Position numbers and translations under genes: made by a program. Positions 52,655 through 61,768 of a stretch of DNA of 64,000 bases are shown in pieces (position 1 is the stretch's first letter; each line of letters starts with the position of its first letter). The notes under the pieces were generated by a model. It made no database searches. It worked only from the letters and a program-made list of their open reading frames with translations, and was not told the DNA's origin. Origin of the DNA: Sphingomicrobium aestuariivivum (GTDB lineage: Bacteria > Pseudomonadota > Alphaproteobacteria > Sphingomonadales > Sphingomonadaceae); the NCBI RefSeq assembly GCF_024721585.1, contig NZ_CP102629.1:620001-684000 (forward strand), written 5' to 3'.

Positions 52655-53434
52655 ATGACCGAGCAGACCATCCTCATCGACCGCGACGATCATGTCGCCA
52701 CCCTCACCCTCAACCGCCCCGATCGCCTCAACAGCTTTACCGCCGACATGCATGCCGAGCTGAAGCGCGCGATCCGGCAGGTGCATGACGCGCGCGTCCT
52801 CATCCTCACCGGGGCGGGGCGCGGTTTTTGCGCAGGCCAGGATTTGAACGATCGCAAGGTCGCGCCTGGCGAGGCGGTCGATCTGGGCGAAACGGTCGAG
52901 GAGAGCTGGAACCCGCTCATCCGCACCATCGCCACCCTGCCCCAGCCCGTGCTCTGCGCGGTCAATGGCGTGGCGGCGGGCGCGGGCGCCAATATCGCGC
53001 TGGCCTGCGACCTCACCTTCGCCGCCCGTTCGGCGCGCTTCATCCAGAGCTTCTCGGCGCTCGGCCTCATCCCCGACAGCGGGGGCAGCTGGCACCTCCC
53101 GCGCCTCGTCGGCCAGCAGCGCGCCTTGGGCCTCGCGCTCACCGGCGAACCCCTCGACGCCGAACAGGCCGCCGACTGGGGCATGATCTGGAAGGTCGTC
53201 GACGATGAGCTGCTGATGGAAGAAGTCCGCGCCACCGCGCACAGGCTCGCCAGCCTGCCCCCCCTGGGCCTCGCCGCGATCAAGAAGCTCATCCGCACGA
53301 GCGGCAGCCGCGACCTCGAGAAGGAGCTCGACCTCCAGCGCGACGAAATGCGCCGCTTGGGCTACACCGAGGATTATCGCGAAGGCGTCGCCGCTTTCCT
53401 CGAAAAGCGCAAGCCGACCTTCAAGGGAAAGTAA
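52655..53434 (+). CDS. paaG: 2-(1,2-epoxy-1,2-dihydrophenyl)acetyl-CoA isomerase PaaG
   Basis: 259 residues from the ATG at 52655. A crotonase with GRGFCAGQDLNDRKVAPGE, NGVAAGAGANIALACDLTFAARS, and LGLIPDSGGSWHLPRLVG, and the end DYREGVAAFLEKRKPTFKGK, closely matching E. coli PaaG throughout. It isomerises the ring-epoxide to oxepin-CoA, the step after PaaABCE. Confidence 0.93.
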   Translation: MTEQTILIDRDDHVATLTLNRPDRLNSFTADMHAELKRAIRQVHDARVLILTGAGRGFCAGQDLNDRKVAPGEAVDLGETVEESWNPLIRTIATLPQPVLCAVNGVAAGAGANIALACDLTFAARSARFIQSFSALGLIPDSGGSWHLPRLVGQQRALGLALTGEPLDAEQAADWGMIWKVVDDELLMEEVRATAHRLASLPPLGLAAIKKLIRTSGSRDLEKELDLQRDEMRRLGYTEDYREGVAAFLEKRKPTFKGK

Positions 53435-53458
53435 GGAAAGCCCGCTAGCGTCACCCCC

Positions 53459-54331
53459 ATGTTCCTGACGATCGTCCTCGCCGCCGGCTTGCAGCTGTTC
53501 CCCGCGCCGTCCTTTCCCGTGCCCGAGATGGTCGAGATCGAGGGTGCCGAAACGCTCGGCTTCAGCAAGGCGGGCAGATATGAGGTGACGTGGCGTCAAT
53601 ATGGCGCCGCGGTGGCGGCAGGCGCCTGCCGACCCCCGATCGGTGTCCTCATTCTTCATGAATATGAGCTCGACGAGATCGACGAGGAGCGACGCACCAC
53701 CCTCGATGACCCGCGCTTCGACACCGACCTCGCGGTCGACCGGATCTCCGTCGAGGACATGCATTGCTATGTGGATTGGCTAGGCGCGGCGACCGGACGG
53801 GACTTTGCCCTTCCCACCGAAACACAATGGCGGTGGCTTGCCTATGGCGGGGCCACCACGCAATTCCCCTGGGGCGACGAGCTCGAATACGACCGCGCCT
53901 ACGTCTATCGCAACAGCCGTCCCGTCTTCGACCAGTCCCGCGTCCGCCGTTATCCCGGCCCGGGCAGCGTCACCTTCGTCGGTCAGTTTGCCCCCAACCG
54001 CTTCGGTCTTCACGACGTGGTCGGCAATGCTGCCGAATTTCTCGGCGACTGCGAGGAAAACGTGCTGCCCAACGGCCACCGCAACTTCACCTGCCTGACC
54101 AGCGGCGGCCGCTCTTCCCTCGACAAGCTCCCCGAGCCGCAGCGATATTTCATGTGGCAGGATCGCGCGAGCCCGTCGGTCGGCTTTCGATTGATCGAGC
54201 GCAATGGAGCAACGCCGCAGCAGACAATGCTGCCGGAACAGGAAGCAGGGGCGGAGCACGGAGCGTCAGAGGTGCGTGAAGCATCAGCGGTGGATGGGGC
54301 GATGGCGGAGCACGGATCAGCGCCCGAATAA
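53459..54331 (+). CDS. Exported FGE-sulfatase (SUMF1-like) domain protein
   Basis: 290 residues. A short hydrophobic N-terminus (1-18) may be a signal peptide. The FGE-type fold is shown by EVTWRQYGAAVAAGACRPP, YVDWLGAATGRDFALPTETQWRWLAYGG, WGDELEYDRAY, GLHDVVGNAAEFLGDC and the terminal VGFRLI. Family members bind substrate or generate formylglycine; the Cys pair of true sulfatase-activating enzymes is not evident, so it is more likely a structural or ergothioneine-like relative. The C-terminal 40 residues are low complexity. Its relation to the paa genes is unclear. Confidence 0.8.
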   Translation: MFLTIVLAAGLQLFPAPSFPVPEMVEIEGAETLGFSKAGRYEVTWRQYGAAVAAGACRPPIGVLILHEYELDEIDEERRTTLDDPRFDTDLAVDRISVEDMHCYVDWLGAATGRDFALPTETQWRWLAYGGATTQFPWGDELEYDRAYVYRNSRPVFDQSRVRRYPGPGSVTFVGQFAPNRFGLHDVVGNAAEFLGDCEENVLPNGHRNFTCLTSGGRSSLDKLPEPQRYFMWQDRASPSVGFRLIERNGATPQQTMLPEQEAGAEHGASEVREASAVDGAMAEHGSAPE

Positions 54332-54379
54332 TTTCTGCTCGGGCCGGGCCTATGAGACGGCACTTGTTCGCACGCTGCG

Positions 54380-54724
54380 CTACTTCAGCAGCCCCGCCAG
54401 CGCGGCGATCCCGCTGACGATTCCCTGGGCCAGCGCGGCGCCGCACAGCACGCCCACCACCCCGACGAGGATCGAATGGCCGAGCGATGGCTCCTGATCG
54501 CGCTCGCGTGCGGCATGGCGGCGCGCAGCCATTCGCCGCGCCGCTTCCTGTCGCGCCTCGAGCGCTGTCAGCCCGCCATGCGGCACCAGCAGCGACACGC
54601 TGTCCTCGACCCGGCGCGGGTAGGCGTTCGGCACGTCGTTCGCCGCCCGTGCCCAGGCGGAGCGGCGGAGCTCCCCGGGGGCGGGTCGGCGCGATGCCGG
54701 GTCGAAGCGGTGGCGCATATCCAT
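54380..54724 (-). CDS. Hypothetical protein with C-terminal membrane helix
   Basis: 114 residues on the minus strand between the FGE-like gene and paaZ. The N-terminal two-thirds are highly charged (RRMAARRHAARERDQEP), and the last 30 residues form one hydrophobic helix (HSILVGVVGVLCGAALAQGIVSGIAALAGLLK). No family recognised. Start at 54724; upstream frame has no resemblance. Convergent with the FGE-like gene, divergent from paaZ. Confidence 0.55.
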   Translation of the reverse strand: MDMRHRFDPASRRPAPGELRRSAWARAANDVPNAYPRRVEDSVSLLVPHGGLTALEARQEAARRMAARRHAARERDQEPSLGHSILVGVVGVLCGAALAQGIVSGIAALAGLLK

Positions 54725-54873
54725 GACCTCGCTTCTACCGCGCGGCGCCCGCCAAGGCCCGCGAGAGAGGGTCCGAAACGGACCTCCTCCGCCTTTGCCG
54801 AGAACATCGGTTGCCGCGCGGCCCCGCCCGCCGCTACACGGACCGCCAGACGAGTTCAGGAGAGAGTGACCCC

Positions 54874-56895
54874 ATGAAGACCGCCGAGCTGCTCAATTAT
54901 GCCCGCGACCAGTGGACCCGCGGCGAGGGCGACCTTCGCGCCATCCCCAGCGCCATCGACGGGAGCGAGATCGCCCGCACCGGCTCGGACGGCCTCGACT
55001 TCGCCGCCATGCTCGCCCACGCCCGCGAGGTCGGCGGCCCTGCCCTGCGCAAGATGACCTTCCACGAACGCGCCTGGATGCTGAAGACCCTCGGTCTCGC
55101 CATCATGGAGCGAAAGGAAGAGCTGTACGCGCTCAATCCTCACTCCGGCGCGACGCGCAAAGACGGCTGGATCGACATCGACGGCGGCGCGCTCACCCTG
55201 CTGAGCTACTCTTCGACCGGCCGCAAGAAACTCCCCGACGCCCATGTCCTCCTCGACGGCGAGCAGGAGCCGCTCGCCAAGGAGCCGGGTTTCGTCGGCC
55301 AGCATATCATGACCCCCAAACAGGGAGCGGCGGTGCACATCAACGCCTTCAACTTCCCCGTCTGGGGGATGCTCGAGAAAGTCGCGCCGACGCTGCTCGC
55401 GGGCATGCCCTGTATCGTCAAGCCCGCGACCGCCACTTCCTATCTCGCCGAGGCTGCCTTCCGCATCATGATCGAGACGGGCGTGCTCCCCGAGGGCGCG
55501 GTCCAGCTGATCGTCGGCGGGGTCGGCGACATGTTCGACCATCTCACCGGCCAGGATGTCGTCAGCTTCACCGGTTCGGCGGCCACCGCGAACAAGCTCA
55601 AAAACCACCCCACGGTGCTGCGCGAGAGCGTCACCTTCGTCGCCGAACAGGACAGCCTCAACGCCTCGGTCCTCGGCCCCGACGCCACCCCCGACAGCCC
55701 CGAATTCACGCTCTTCGTCGACGAGGTCGTGCGCGAGATGACGGTCAAGGCGGGCCAGAAGTGCACCGCCATCCGCCGCGCGCTCGTGCCCGAGGCCCAA
55801 CTCGACGCCGTCGAGAAGGCGATGGCTGAAAAGCTTTCCGCCATGACCATCGGCGATCCACGCGAGAAGGAGACCCAGCTGGGCGCCCTCGTCAGCTGCT
55901 CGCAGCGCGACGACGTCCGCTCGAAGATCGCCGAGCTGGTCAAAGGCGGCGCGCGCATCGTCTGCGGCGACCCCGACGCCAATGTCGGCACCGAAGGCGG
56001 CGCCTTCATCGCCCCCTGCCTCCTGCGCGCCGACGATCCGTGGAGCGCCGATGCGGTGCACGATGTCGAGGCCTTCGGCCCCGTCGCCACCATCATGCCC
56101 TACAAGGACGTGGACGACGCCATCGCGCTCGCCAATCGCGGCATGGGCAGTCTCGCGCTTTCCATGTTCAGCCATGACGAGACCGCCGCCGCCACCTTCA
56201 TCCGCGGCGCCGCCGCCTTCCACGGCCGCATGCTCGTCATCAACCGCGACAATGCCAAGCTCTCGACGGGCCACGGCAGCCCGCTCCCCGTCCTCGTCCA
56301 CGGTGGCCCCGGCCGCGCCGGCGGGTCGGAGGAAATGGGCGGCGTGCGCGGCCTGCATCATTACATGCAGCGCACCGCCATCCAGTCGACGCCCGCGATG
56401 ATCGCGGCGATCAGCGGCCAATATGTCGCGGGCGCGCCCAAGACCGAGAGCCCCGTCCACCCCTTCCGCCTCAAGATGAGCGAGATGAAGCTCGGGCAGA
56501 CCTTCTTTTCCAAGAGCCGGCAGGTGAACATCGAGGACATCGAGCGCTTCGCCCGCTTCACCGGCGACACCTTCTACGCGCATATGGACGAGGAAGCCGC
56601 CAAGGCTTCCCCCATCTTCGAGGGCCGCGTCGCCCACGGCTACCTGATCCTGAGCTTCGCCGCAGGCCTGTTCGTCGACCCCGAGCCCGGCCCCGTGCTG
56701 GCCAACACCGGCATCGAGGATTTGAAGTTCCTGACCCCGCTCTATCCGGGTGACAGCATGCGCGTCGAACTCACGGTCAAATCCAAGTCGATCAAGTCGG
56801 AGGAAACCGGCGTGGTGAAGTGGGCGGTCGAGATCTTCAATCAGGATGAAGAGCTCGTCGCGACCTACACTCTCCTCACCGAAAACACGCCCTAG
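54874..56895 (+). CDS. paaZ: PaaZ: oxepin-CoA hydrolase / 3-oxo-5,6-dehydrosuberyl-CoA semialdehyde dehydrogenase
   Basis: 673 residues from the ATG at 54874, with AGGAGAG upstream. The N-terminal aldehyde dehydrogenase domain (1-520) has KPATAT, FTGSAAT, the catalytic Glu in VAEQDSLN and Cys in KAGQKCTAIRR. The C-terminal MaoC/hotdog hydratase domain (about 535-673) has FTGDTFYAHMDEEAA, the D...H pair that opens the ring. It cleaves oxepin-CoA and oxidises the aldehyde. Alone behind its own promoter. Confidence 0.95.
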   Translation: MKTAELLNYARDQWTRGEGDLRAIPSAIDGSEIARTGSDGLDFAAMLAHAREVGGPALRKMTFHERAWMLKTLGLAIMERKEELYALNPHSGATRKDGWIDIDGGALTLLSYSSTGRKKLPDAHVLLDGEQEPLAKEPGFVGQHIMTPKQGAAVHINAFNFPVWGMLEKVAPTLLAGMPCIVKPATATSYLAEAAFRIMIETGVLPEGAVQLIVGGVGDMFDHLTGQDVVSFTGSAATANKLKNHPTVLRESVTFVAEQDSLNASVLGPDATPDSPEFTLFVDEVVREMTVKAGQKCTAIRRALVPEAQLDAVEKAMAEKLSAMTIGDPREKETQLGALVSCSQRDDVRSKIAELVKGGARIVCGDPDANVGTEGGAFIAPCLLRADDPWSADAVHDVEAFGPVATIMPYKDVDDAIALANRGMGSLALSMFSHDETAAATFIRGAAAFHGRMLVINRDNAKLSTGHGSPLPVLVHGGPGRAGGSEEMGGVRGLHHYMQRTAIQSTPAMIAAISGQYVAGAPKTESPVHPFRLKMSEMKLGQTFFSKSRQVNIEDIERFARFTGDTFYAHMDEEAAKASPIFEGRVAHGYLILSFAAGLFVDPEPGPVLANTGIEDLKFLTPLYPGDSMRVELTVKSKSIKSEETGVVKWAVEIFNQDEELVATYTLLTENTP

Positions 56896-56963
56896 GGCCG
56901 GAACGATCGGCAGCAGCCTCCCGTTAATTTGTTGAAACTCAACGAAAAAGTGGGAGCGTAGAT

Positions 56964-57395
56964 ATGCAGATCGACCAAGTCATGACCAAGGACATCAAGA
57001 CGGTGTCGCCTTCGGAATCGGTGCGAAAAGCCGCCAGCTTCATGCTCAGTGAAGACACCGGCTCGATCCCCGTTTGCGATGGTGACAAGCTCGTCGGGAT
57101 GATCACCGACCGCGACGTCGCCGTGCGTGGCATCTCGGAAGGCAAGGATCCCGACTGCGCAGTCTCGGAGCTCATGACCAAGGATCCCGTGTGGATCCGT
57201 TCGAGCGACGATGTCGACACCGCCGCCTTGAAGATGAGCGAATGCCAGGTGCGCCGCCTGCCGGTGATCGATGACAGCGACAAGCTCGTCGGCATGGTCA
57301 GCCTCGGCGACATCGCCCGCCAGACCGATGGCGACGCCGAGAATGTCGCCCTCGAAGGCGTCAGCGAACGCGGCGAGCTTCACCAGCAGTCGTAA
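56964..57395 (+). CDS. CBS-domain protein
   Basis: 143 residues built of two CBS repeats: 1-60 (MTKDIKTVSPSESVRKAASF, IPVCDGDKLVGMITDRDV) and 70-130 (MTKDPVWIRSSDDVDTAALKM, LPVIDDSDKLVGMVSLGDI). Such pairs bind adenosine nucleotides and can sense energy state. No effector domain is attached, so its partner is unknown. It lies convergent with the ATP synthase operon, sharing a terminator. Confidence 0.92.
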   Translation: MQIDQVMTKDIKTVSPSESVRKAASFMLSEDTGSIPVCDGDKLVGMITDRDVAVRGISEGKDPDCAVSELMTKDPVWIRSSDDVDTAALKMSECQVRRLPVIDDSDKLVGMVSLGDIARQTDGDAENVALEGVSERGELHQQS

Positions 57396-57483
57396 CGAGA
57401 GAGATTTCCGCCACTGGCGGAAGATGAGGCAGGGGCGAGGATGGCCATGGCCGTCCTCGCCTCTTCCTTTGTGCGCAAACAGA

Positions 57484-57515
57484 AAGGGCCCGGAAGCAAC
57501 TGCCTCCGGGCCCTT
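57484..57515. terminator. Bidirectional terminator between the CBS gene and the ATP synthase operon
   Basis: AAGGGCCCGGA (57484-57494) and TCCGGGCCCTT (57505-57515), perfect 11-bp stem, 10-nt loop. The plus tail CGCTGTTTGC and minus tail TCTGTTTGCG are both T-rich. Design matches the terminator at 41935. Confidence 0.85.
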
Positions 57516-57537
57516 CGCTGTTTGCTATGCGAGGTGC

Positions 57538-58041
57538 CTAGCCGAGCTTGGTGATCGCTTCGTCGATCAGCTTGGCGTCGGTGTCCTCGTCGGCCTTCTT
57601 GGCGATGATCGCGGCAGAGGCATTCTTCGCGGCAGTGGCGGCGATGGCCTTGAGCTCGGCGACCGCGGCCCGCTGTTCGGCGGCGATCTTGGCTTCGGCC
57701 ATGGCCTGCTTGCGCGCGACCATTTCCTTGGCGTCGGCTTCGGCCTTGGTCACCAGCGCGGTGGCCTCTTCCTCGGCGCGGGCGCGGATCGCGTCGGCGT
57801 CCTTCTTGGCGGCCTTGGCCTTGGCGTCATATTCGGCCTTCAGGGCTTCGGCTTCGGCGCGAAGCTGCTTGGCTTCGTCGAGCTGTTCCTTGATCGCCTC
57901 GATCTTGGCGTCGAGCGACTTGCCGATCGCGGCCGGCACCTTCTTCCACAGCATGAGCGCGATGACCGCGGCCATGGCGAAGGCGACCCAGACGGCGCCG
58001 TCGGTGAAATAGCTCTCGGCAGCGAGGACCATGTTAAACAT
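57538..58041 (-). CDS. atpF: F0F1 ATP synthase subunit b
   Basis: 167 residues from the ATG at 58041, chosen because AAGGAA lies 8 bp upstream. One N-terminal membrane helix (about 15-33, AVWVAFAMAAVIALMLWKKV) is followed by a long charged coiled coil. Subunit b is the stator stalk together with b'. It overlaps the b' gene by 8 bp and is last of the F0 operon. Confidence 0.92.
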   Translation of the reverse strand: MFNMVLAAESYFTDGAVWVAFAMAAVIALMLWKKVPAAIGKSLDAKIEAIKEQLDEAKQLRAEAEALKAEYDAKAKAAKKDADAIRARAEEEATALVTKAEADAKEMVARKQAMAEAKIAAEQRAAVAELKAIAATAAKNASAAIIAKKADEDTDAKLIDEAITKLG

Positions 58042-58528
58042 GGGTGAGTTCCTTCTTCACCGCGCTGGTGGCGGTGCGCTTGTCGACCTTGAGGCCGGCG
58101 ACCTTGAGGACCATGGCCTGCGTCGCCTCTGCAGCAAGGGCTTCGAGTTCGGCGCGCGCGGCGGTGCGCTGCGCCTCGAGTTCGGCGGCCGCCTTCTCGA
58201 GCGTCTTGTCGATGCCCTTGTCGGCCTTGGCCAGCGCCTGTTCGGTCCGCTCGGCGGCGGCTTCCTTGGCGTTGGCGTTAAATTTGGCGGCTTCGGCGCG
58301 GGCGGCATCGAGGTCGGCGCGATAGCCTTCCTCGAGCGCGTCCGCGGCCTTCTGCGCCTCTTCGGCTTCCTTGAGGTCGGCTGCGATCTTGTCGTCGCGC
58401 AGGTCCACCGTCTTCTGGATCTTGGGGACCATGCCATAGCCGATGAAGACCAGGATGGCGCCGAAGAAAACCGTCAGCCAGAAAATCTGCGAGGCGTAGA
58501 TTTCCGCAATTTGTGCAAGTTGCGGCAT
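58034..58528 (-). CDS. F0F1 ATP synthase subunit b'
   Basis: 164 residues. N-terminal helix (about 12-33, SQIFWLTVFFGAILVFIGYGMVP), with MVPKIQKTVDLRDDKIAADLKEAEE then coiled coil. Two unequal stator genes, b' and b, are typical of alphaproteobacteria. Confidence 0.92.
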   Translation of the reverse strand: MPQLAQIAEIYASQIFWLTVFFGAILVFIGYGMVPKIQKTVDLRDDKIAADLKEAEEAQKAADALEEGYRADLDAARAEAAKFNANAKEAAAERTEQALAKADKGIDKTLEKAAAELEAQRTAARAELEALAAEATQAMVLKVAGLKVDKRTATSAVKKELTHV

Positions 58529-58558
58529 GAGCCGACCCCTTGGAAACTAGAAGTGAAG

Positions 58559-58786
58559 TTACGCGACGAAGAGCAGGATCATCGCGACGACGAACGCCAG
58601 CAGGCCGAGAAGTTCGGCAGCGGCGAAGCCGATGAACAGGCGACCCTGCTGGCCGTCAGCGGCGGCCGGGTTGCGAAGCGCGCTCTCGAGGAACGAGCCG
58701 AAGACGTTACCAACGCCAAGGGCGGCCATACCAACGCCGATCGCGGCGAGACCGGCACCAAGCAGCTTTGCGGCTTCTGCGTCCAT
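58559..58786 (-). CDS. atpE: F0F1 ATP synthase subunit c
   Basis: 75 residues, two membrane helices joined by a polar loop with RNPAAADGQQ. The proton-carrying carboxylate is E58 in GFAAAELLGLL. It forms the rotating c-ring. The GxGxGxG-type packing (AIGVGMAALGVGNVFG) in helix 1 is typical. Confidence 0.95.
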   Translation of the reverse strand: MDAEAAKLLGAGLAAIGVGMAALGVGNVFGSFLESALRNPAAADGQQGRLFIGFAAAELLGLLAFVVAMILLFVA

Positions 58787-58816
58787 GATAAAAACTCCCA
58801 GTTGAAAAATCAGTGA

Positions 58817-59599
58817 TTAGTGAAGGTTGATCGCGTCGTTGAGATACAGCGACGTGAGCAGGGCGAAAACATAGGCCTGGATGCCGGCGACGAGGATCTC
58901 GAGCATCGAGATACCGATCATCAGGACGAAACTGGGCACCGAGACGATGGCGAGCGTGGCGATGCCGCCAGCGGTGCCGTTGATCACGAAGCCCGCCAGC
59001 ACCTTGAGCAGGATGTGGCCCGCGGTCATGGCGACGAACAGTCGCAGACCGAGGCTGATCGGGCGGAACATGAAGCTGAACAGCTCGATGAGGAAGATGA
59101 GCGGGACCATGACGGTCGGCGTGCCGTGCGGCACGAACAGGCTGAAGAAGTGCAGCTTGTGCTTCCAGAAGCCGACGATCAGCACCATCGCGAAGCTGAC
59201 CAGCGCGAGCACGCCGGTGACGGTCAGGTGGCTGGTCACGGTAAAGGCATGGACGCCGAAGATCGCGGTCGGCAGCAGGCCGAGCAGGTTGGCGAACAGG
59301 ATGAACATGAACAGCGAGAAGACATAAGGCACGAACTTGCGGCCTTCCTTGCCGATGTTCGTGTCGATCATGCCGGTGATGAAGCCGGTGAAGCCCTCGA
59401 CAGCCATCTGCCAGCGACCGGGGACGAGCTCGCGCTTCATGCCACCCATCATGAACAGGCCAAGCACGACCAGCGTCACGGCCATCCAAGCCGCGCTGTT
59501 GGTGAAGGGAATCGAATAGCCCGCGATTTCCCAGCCCTCGCCAAAGAGGGGGGTCACCTCGAACTGGTACATCGGATCGATCTTGCCGCCTTCAGCCAC
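58817..59599 (-). CDS. atpB: F0F1 ATP synthase subunit a
   Basis: 260 residues with about six membrane helices. The essential Arg is in ISLGLRLFVAMTAGH. It provides the half-channels by which protons reach the c-ring. Gene order a-c-b'-b is standard for the alphaproteobacterial F0 operon. Confidence 0.95.
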   Translation of the reverse strand: MAEGGKIDPMYQFEVTPLFGEGWEIAGYSIPFTNSAAWMAVTLVVLGLFMMGGMKRELVPGRWQMAVEGFTGFITGMIDTNIGKEGRKFVPYVFSLFMFILFANLLGLLPTAIFGVHAFTVTSHLTVTGVLALVSFAMVLIVGFWKHKLHFFSLFVPHGTPTVMVPLIFLIELFSFMFRPISLGLRLFVAMTAGHILLKVLAGFVINGTAGGIATLAIVSVPSFVLMIGISMLEILVAGIQAYVFALLTSLYLNDAINLH

Positions 59600-59602
59600 T
59601 TG

Positions 59603-59941
59603 TCACTCGTCCCTTGCACCCGGCTTTGCGCCGGTAGAAATTCTCACGATGCTCCAGAAGCCGCCCACGATCCCGAGGACCAGGCCGACGATCAGAGCGA
59701 CGCCCCCCGTTCCTGCCAGACGATCGATCGTCCAGCCCACGAGGGTGCCACCGAACAGGCCGCCCAGAAGATAGGACAGCACCCTTCCCCCTTGCGCTTC
59801 GCTATCGTCGCGCGCGGGGCGATTGGCACCGGTCCTTTCCGCCTCCCGTTCCTGCGCTCGCCGGAGCCGCTCTTCGAGCGAATCGATCCGCGCATCCTCG
59901 GGGGTTTCGGGCACCTGCCTGTCGGATCCGTTCTCGGCCAT
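59603..59941 (-). CDS. AtpI/AtpZ-family ATP synthase accessory protein
   Basis: 112 residues from the ATG at 59941; the frame upstream is not conserved. A charged N-terminus (DARIDSLEERLRRAQEREAERTG) precedes two membrane helices with GGRVLSYLLGGLFGGTLVGWTIDR. AtpI/AtpZ proteins assist c-ring assembly or magnesium uptake. First of the F0 operon, 3 bp before atpB. Confidence 0.88.
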   Translation of the reverse strand: MAENGSDRQVPETPEDARIDSLEERLRRAQEREAERTGANRPARDDSEAQGGRVLSYLLGGLFGGTLVGWTIDRLAGTGGVALIVGLVLGIVGGFWSIVRISTGAKPGARDE

Positions 59942-60102
59942 GCTTTCTCCCGTAAACCAAGTGCCAGCTCCAACGATGAAACTGGCACGACGGCCCGGGG
60001 CTTCGAACGAGCCCGCCAGAGGCGCCGCCCCTTTATGAAGCGAGGCACTTAGTGTCAACCGTCGAAGGGAACGATCTATCGCCTTTCTGCGCTTGGAGAG
60101 CG

Positions 60103-60924
60103 ATGACGTTGCTTCCCCCTCCCGGCCCCCGCGCCCTCCTTCCGCTCGGTGTCACGCTGGCCGGCGCGCTGCTGGCCTGCCAGCCCGAAACAGCGGGGGA
60201 AGAGCCCCCCTCCGCGACCATGGCCGACCCGCCCGCGCCCGAGGCCATGGCCGAAACCCCCACCGCCGTGAAGATCGTCGAGAAGGACAATCTCGTCGAC
60301 TTCAGCTGGAGCTGGCCGGCCGAGGCCGCCGCCGTGCCCGCCATTGACGCGCGCTTTCGCAAGGAGGCGCAGGAGGCCCTCGCCGATCTGCGCGGGATGG
60401 CGGAGGAAGGTGCCGCGATGCGCGCCGAACAGAAGATAGCCTTCAATGGCTATGAAGGCAGCAAGGCATGGGAGACGGAGGGAGATACGCACAGGCTCCT
60501 TTCGCTGTCGGCGAAATGGGGAAGCTACACCGGCGGCGCGCATCCCAACCACGGCACCGACGCGCTTCTCTGGGACCGCGAGGATGAGGCGCAAATCGAT
60601 CTCGCCACGCTATTCGGCGACAAAGAGGAGCGCGACGCCGCCTTGCGCGAAGCCTTTTGCACCGACCTTGCCGCGCAGCAGCTCGAACGCCGCGGTGAAG
60701 TGATCAGCGGCATGTTCTCCGAATGCCCGGCCCTCGGCGAGATCACCATCATTCCCGTCGACCGCGACGGCAACGGCCGCTTCGAGCGTTTCGCCCTCAC
60801 CGCCGACCCTTATGTCGCGGGACCCTATGCCGAGGGCTATTACGAGGTCGAACTGCCGATCGGCCCCATGCTCCTCGACGCCCTCGATGCCCGATACGCC
60901 GGCGATTTCGAGACGGCATCGTAA
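60103..60924 (+). CDS. DUF3298/RsiV-like lipoprotein
   Basis: 273 residues from the ATG at 60103, with GGAGAG upstream. A lipobox GALLAC gives lipid Cys26. A 40-residue Pro/Glu/Ala linker precedes a DUF4163/DUF3298 region with SYTGGAHPNHGTDALLWDRE near 145-165. RsiV uses the same fold as a lysozyme-sensing anti-sigma domain in Bacillus, but here no sigma gene is adjacent. Likely periplasmic, function unknown. Confidence 0.8.
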   Translation: MTLLPPPGPRALLPLGVTLAGALLACQPETAGEEPPSATMADPPAPEAMAETPTAVKIVEKDNLVDFSWSWPAEAAAVPAIDARFRKEAQEALADLRGMAEEGAAMRAEQKIAFNGYEGSKAWETEGDTHRLLSLSAKWGSYTGGAHPNHGTDALLWDREDEAQIDLATLFGDKEERDAALREAFCTDLAAQQLERRGEVISGMFSECPALGEITIIPVDRDGNGRFERFALTADPYVAGPYAEGYYEVELPIGPMLLDALDARYAGDFETAS

Positions 60925-61016
60925 CGAGCCTTGGCGGGAGCGCTCCGCCCCGCTAGCCTCGGTCCTGCCGAATCCTCGTGGAGCCCCTCGCCCATGCACC
61001 GTTCGGCCTGCCCCCA

Positions 61017-61703
61017 ATGAACGATCTCGCCCCGCTCGACGCCGCCGGCCATCGCGCGCGCCTGCGCAAGCGCTTTATCGAGGAGGGCGAGACCGCGCTG
61101 CTCGATCACGAGCTGGTCGAATACCTCCTCACCCTCGCCAACCGCCGCGGCGACACCAAGGCGCTCGCCAAGCGGCTGCTTGCCCAATTCGGCGGCTATG
61201 CCGAGCTGCTCGAGGCCGATGTCGGCACGCTCCGGCGCGAGGGCCTTACCGACCCGCAGATCGGCGCCCTGAAGATCGCCGCCGCGACCGCGCGCCGCCT
61301 CCTCGAACATCGCCTGCACGGCCGCGACCTCCTCACCAGCTGGCAGGCGGTGACCGACTATCTCCATGCCAAGATGGCGTGGCGCGGGACCGAGGAGGTG
61401 CGCGGCCTCTTCCTCGACACCAAGAACCGGCTCCTCGCCAACGAGACGCTGTTCGAGGGCACGGTCGATGAGAGCGCGGTCCATGTGCGCGAAGTGCTTG
61501 CCCGCGCGCTGGCACTCGGCGCCTCGGCCCTCATCCTCGTCCACAACCACCCCTCGGGCGATGCGACCCCGAGCCGCGCCGACATCCGCCTCACCCGCGA
61601 ACTGGCCGACGCCGCCCGCCCGCTGAGAATCCTGCTCCACGACCATGTCATCATCGGCGCCACCGGCGAGCCCGTGTCGCTGCGCGCGGCAGGTCACCTT
61701 TAG
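61017..61703 (+). CDS. RadC-like JAMM/MPN-domain protein (UPF0758)
   Basis: 228 residues from the ATG at 61017. The N-terminal helix-hairpin-helix region has LLDHELVEYLLTLANRRGDTK. The JAMM metal motif is EVRGLFLDTKN with HNHPSGDATPSRAD. Despite the name, a direct DNA-repair role is not established. Stand-alone gene, about 65 bp before purB. Confidence 0.9.
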   Translation: MNDLAPLDAAGHRARLRKRFIEEGETALLDHELVEYLLTLANRRGDTKALAKRLLAQFGGYAELLEADVGTLRREGLTDPQIGALKIAAATARRLLEHRLHGRDLLTSWQAVTDYLHAKMAWRGTEEVRGLFLDTKNRLLANETLFEGTVDESAVHVREVLARALALGASALILVHNHPSGDATPSRADIRLTRELADAARPLRILLHDHVIIGATGEPVSLRAAGHL

Positions 61704-61768
61704 TCCGGTTGTAAGCCCCCTCCTGCCCTGCTAGTCGCCGCCGAAACAAATTGCTTTCGGAGCTACTC

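Noticed and set aside
54856-56637. A 593-codon open frame on the minus strand
   Set aside because: Antisense to paaZ, which matches a known bifunctional enzyme from end to end.
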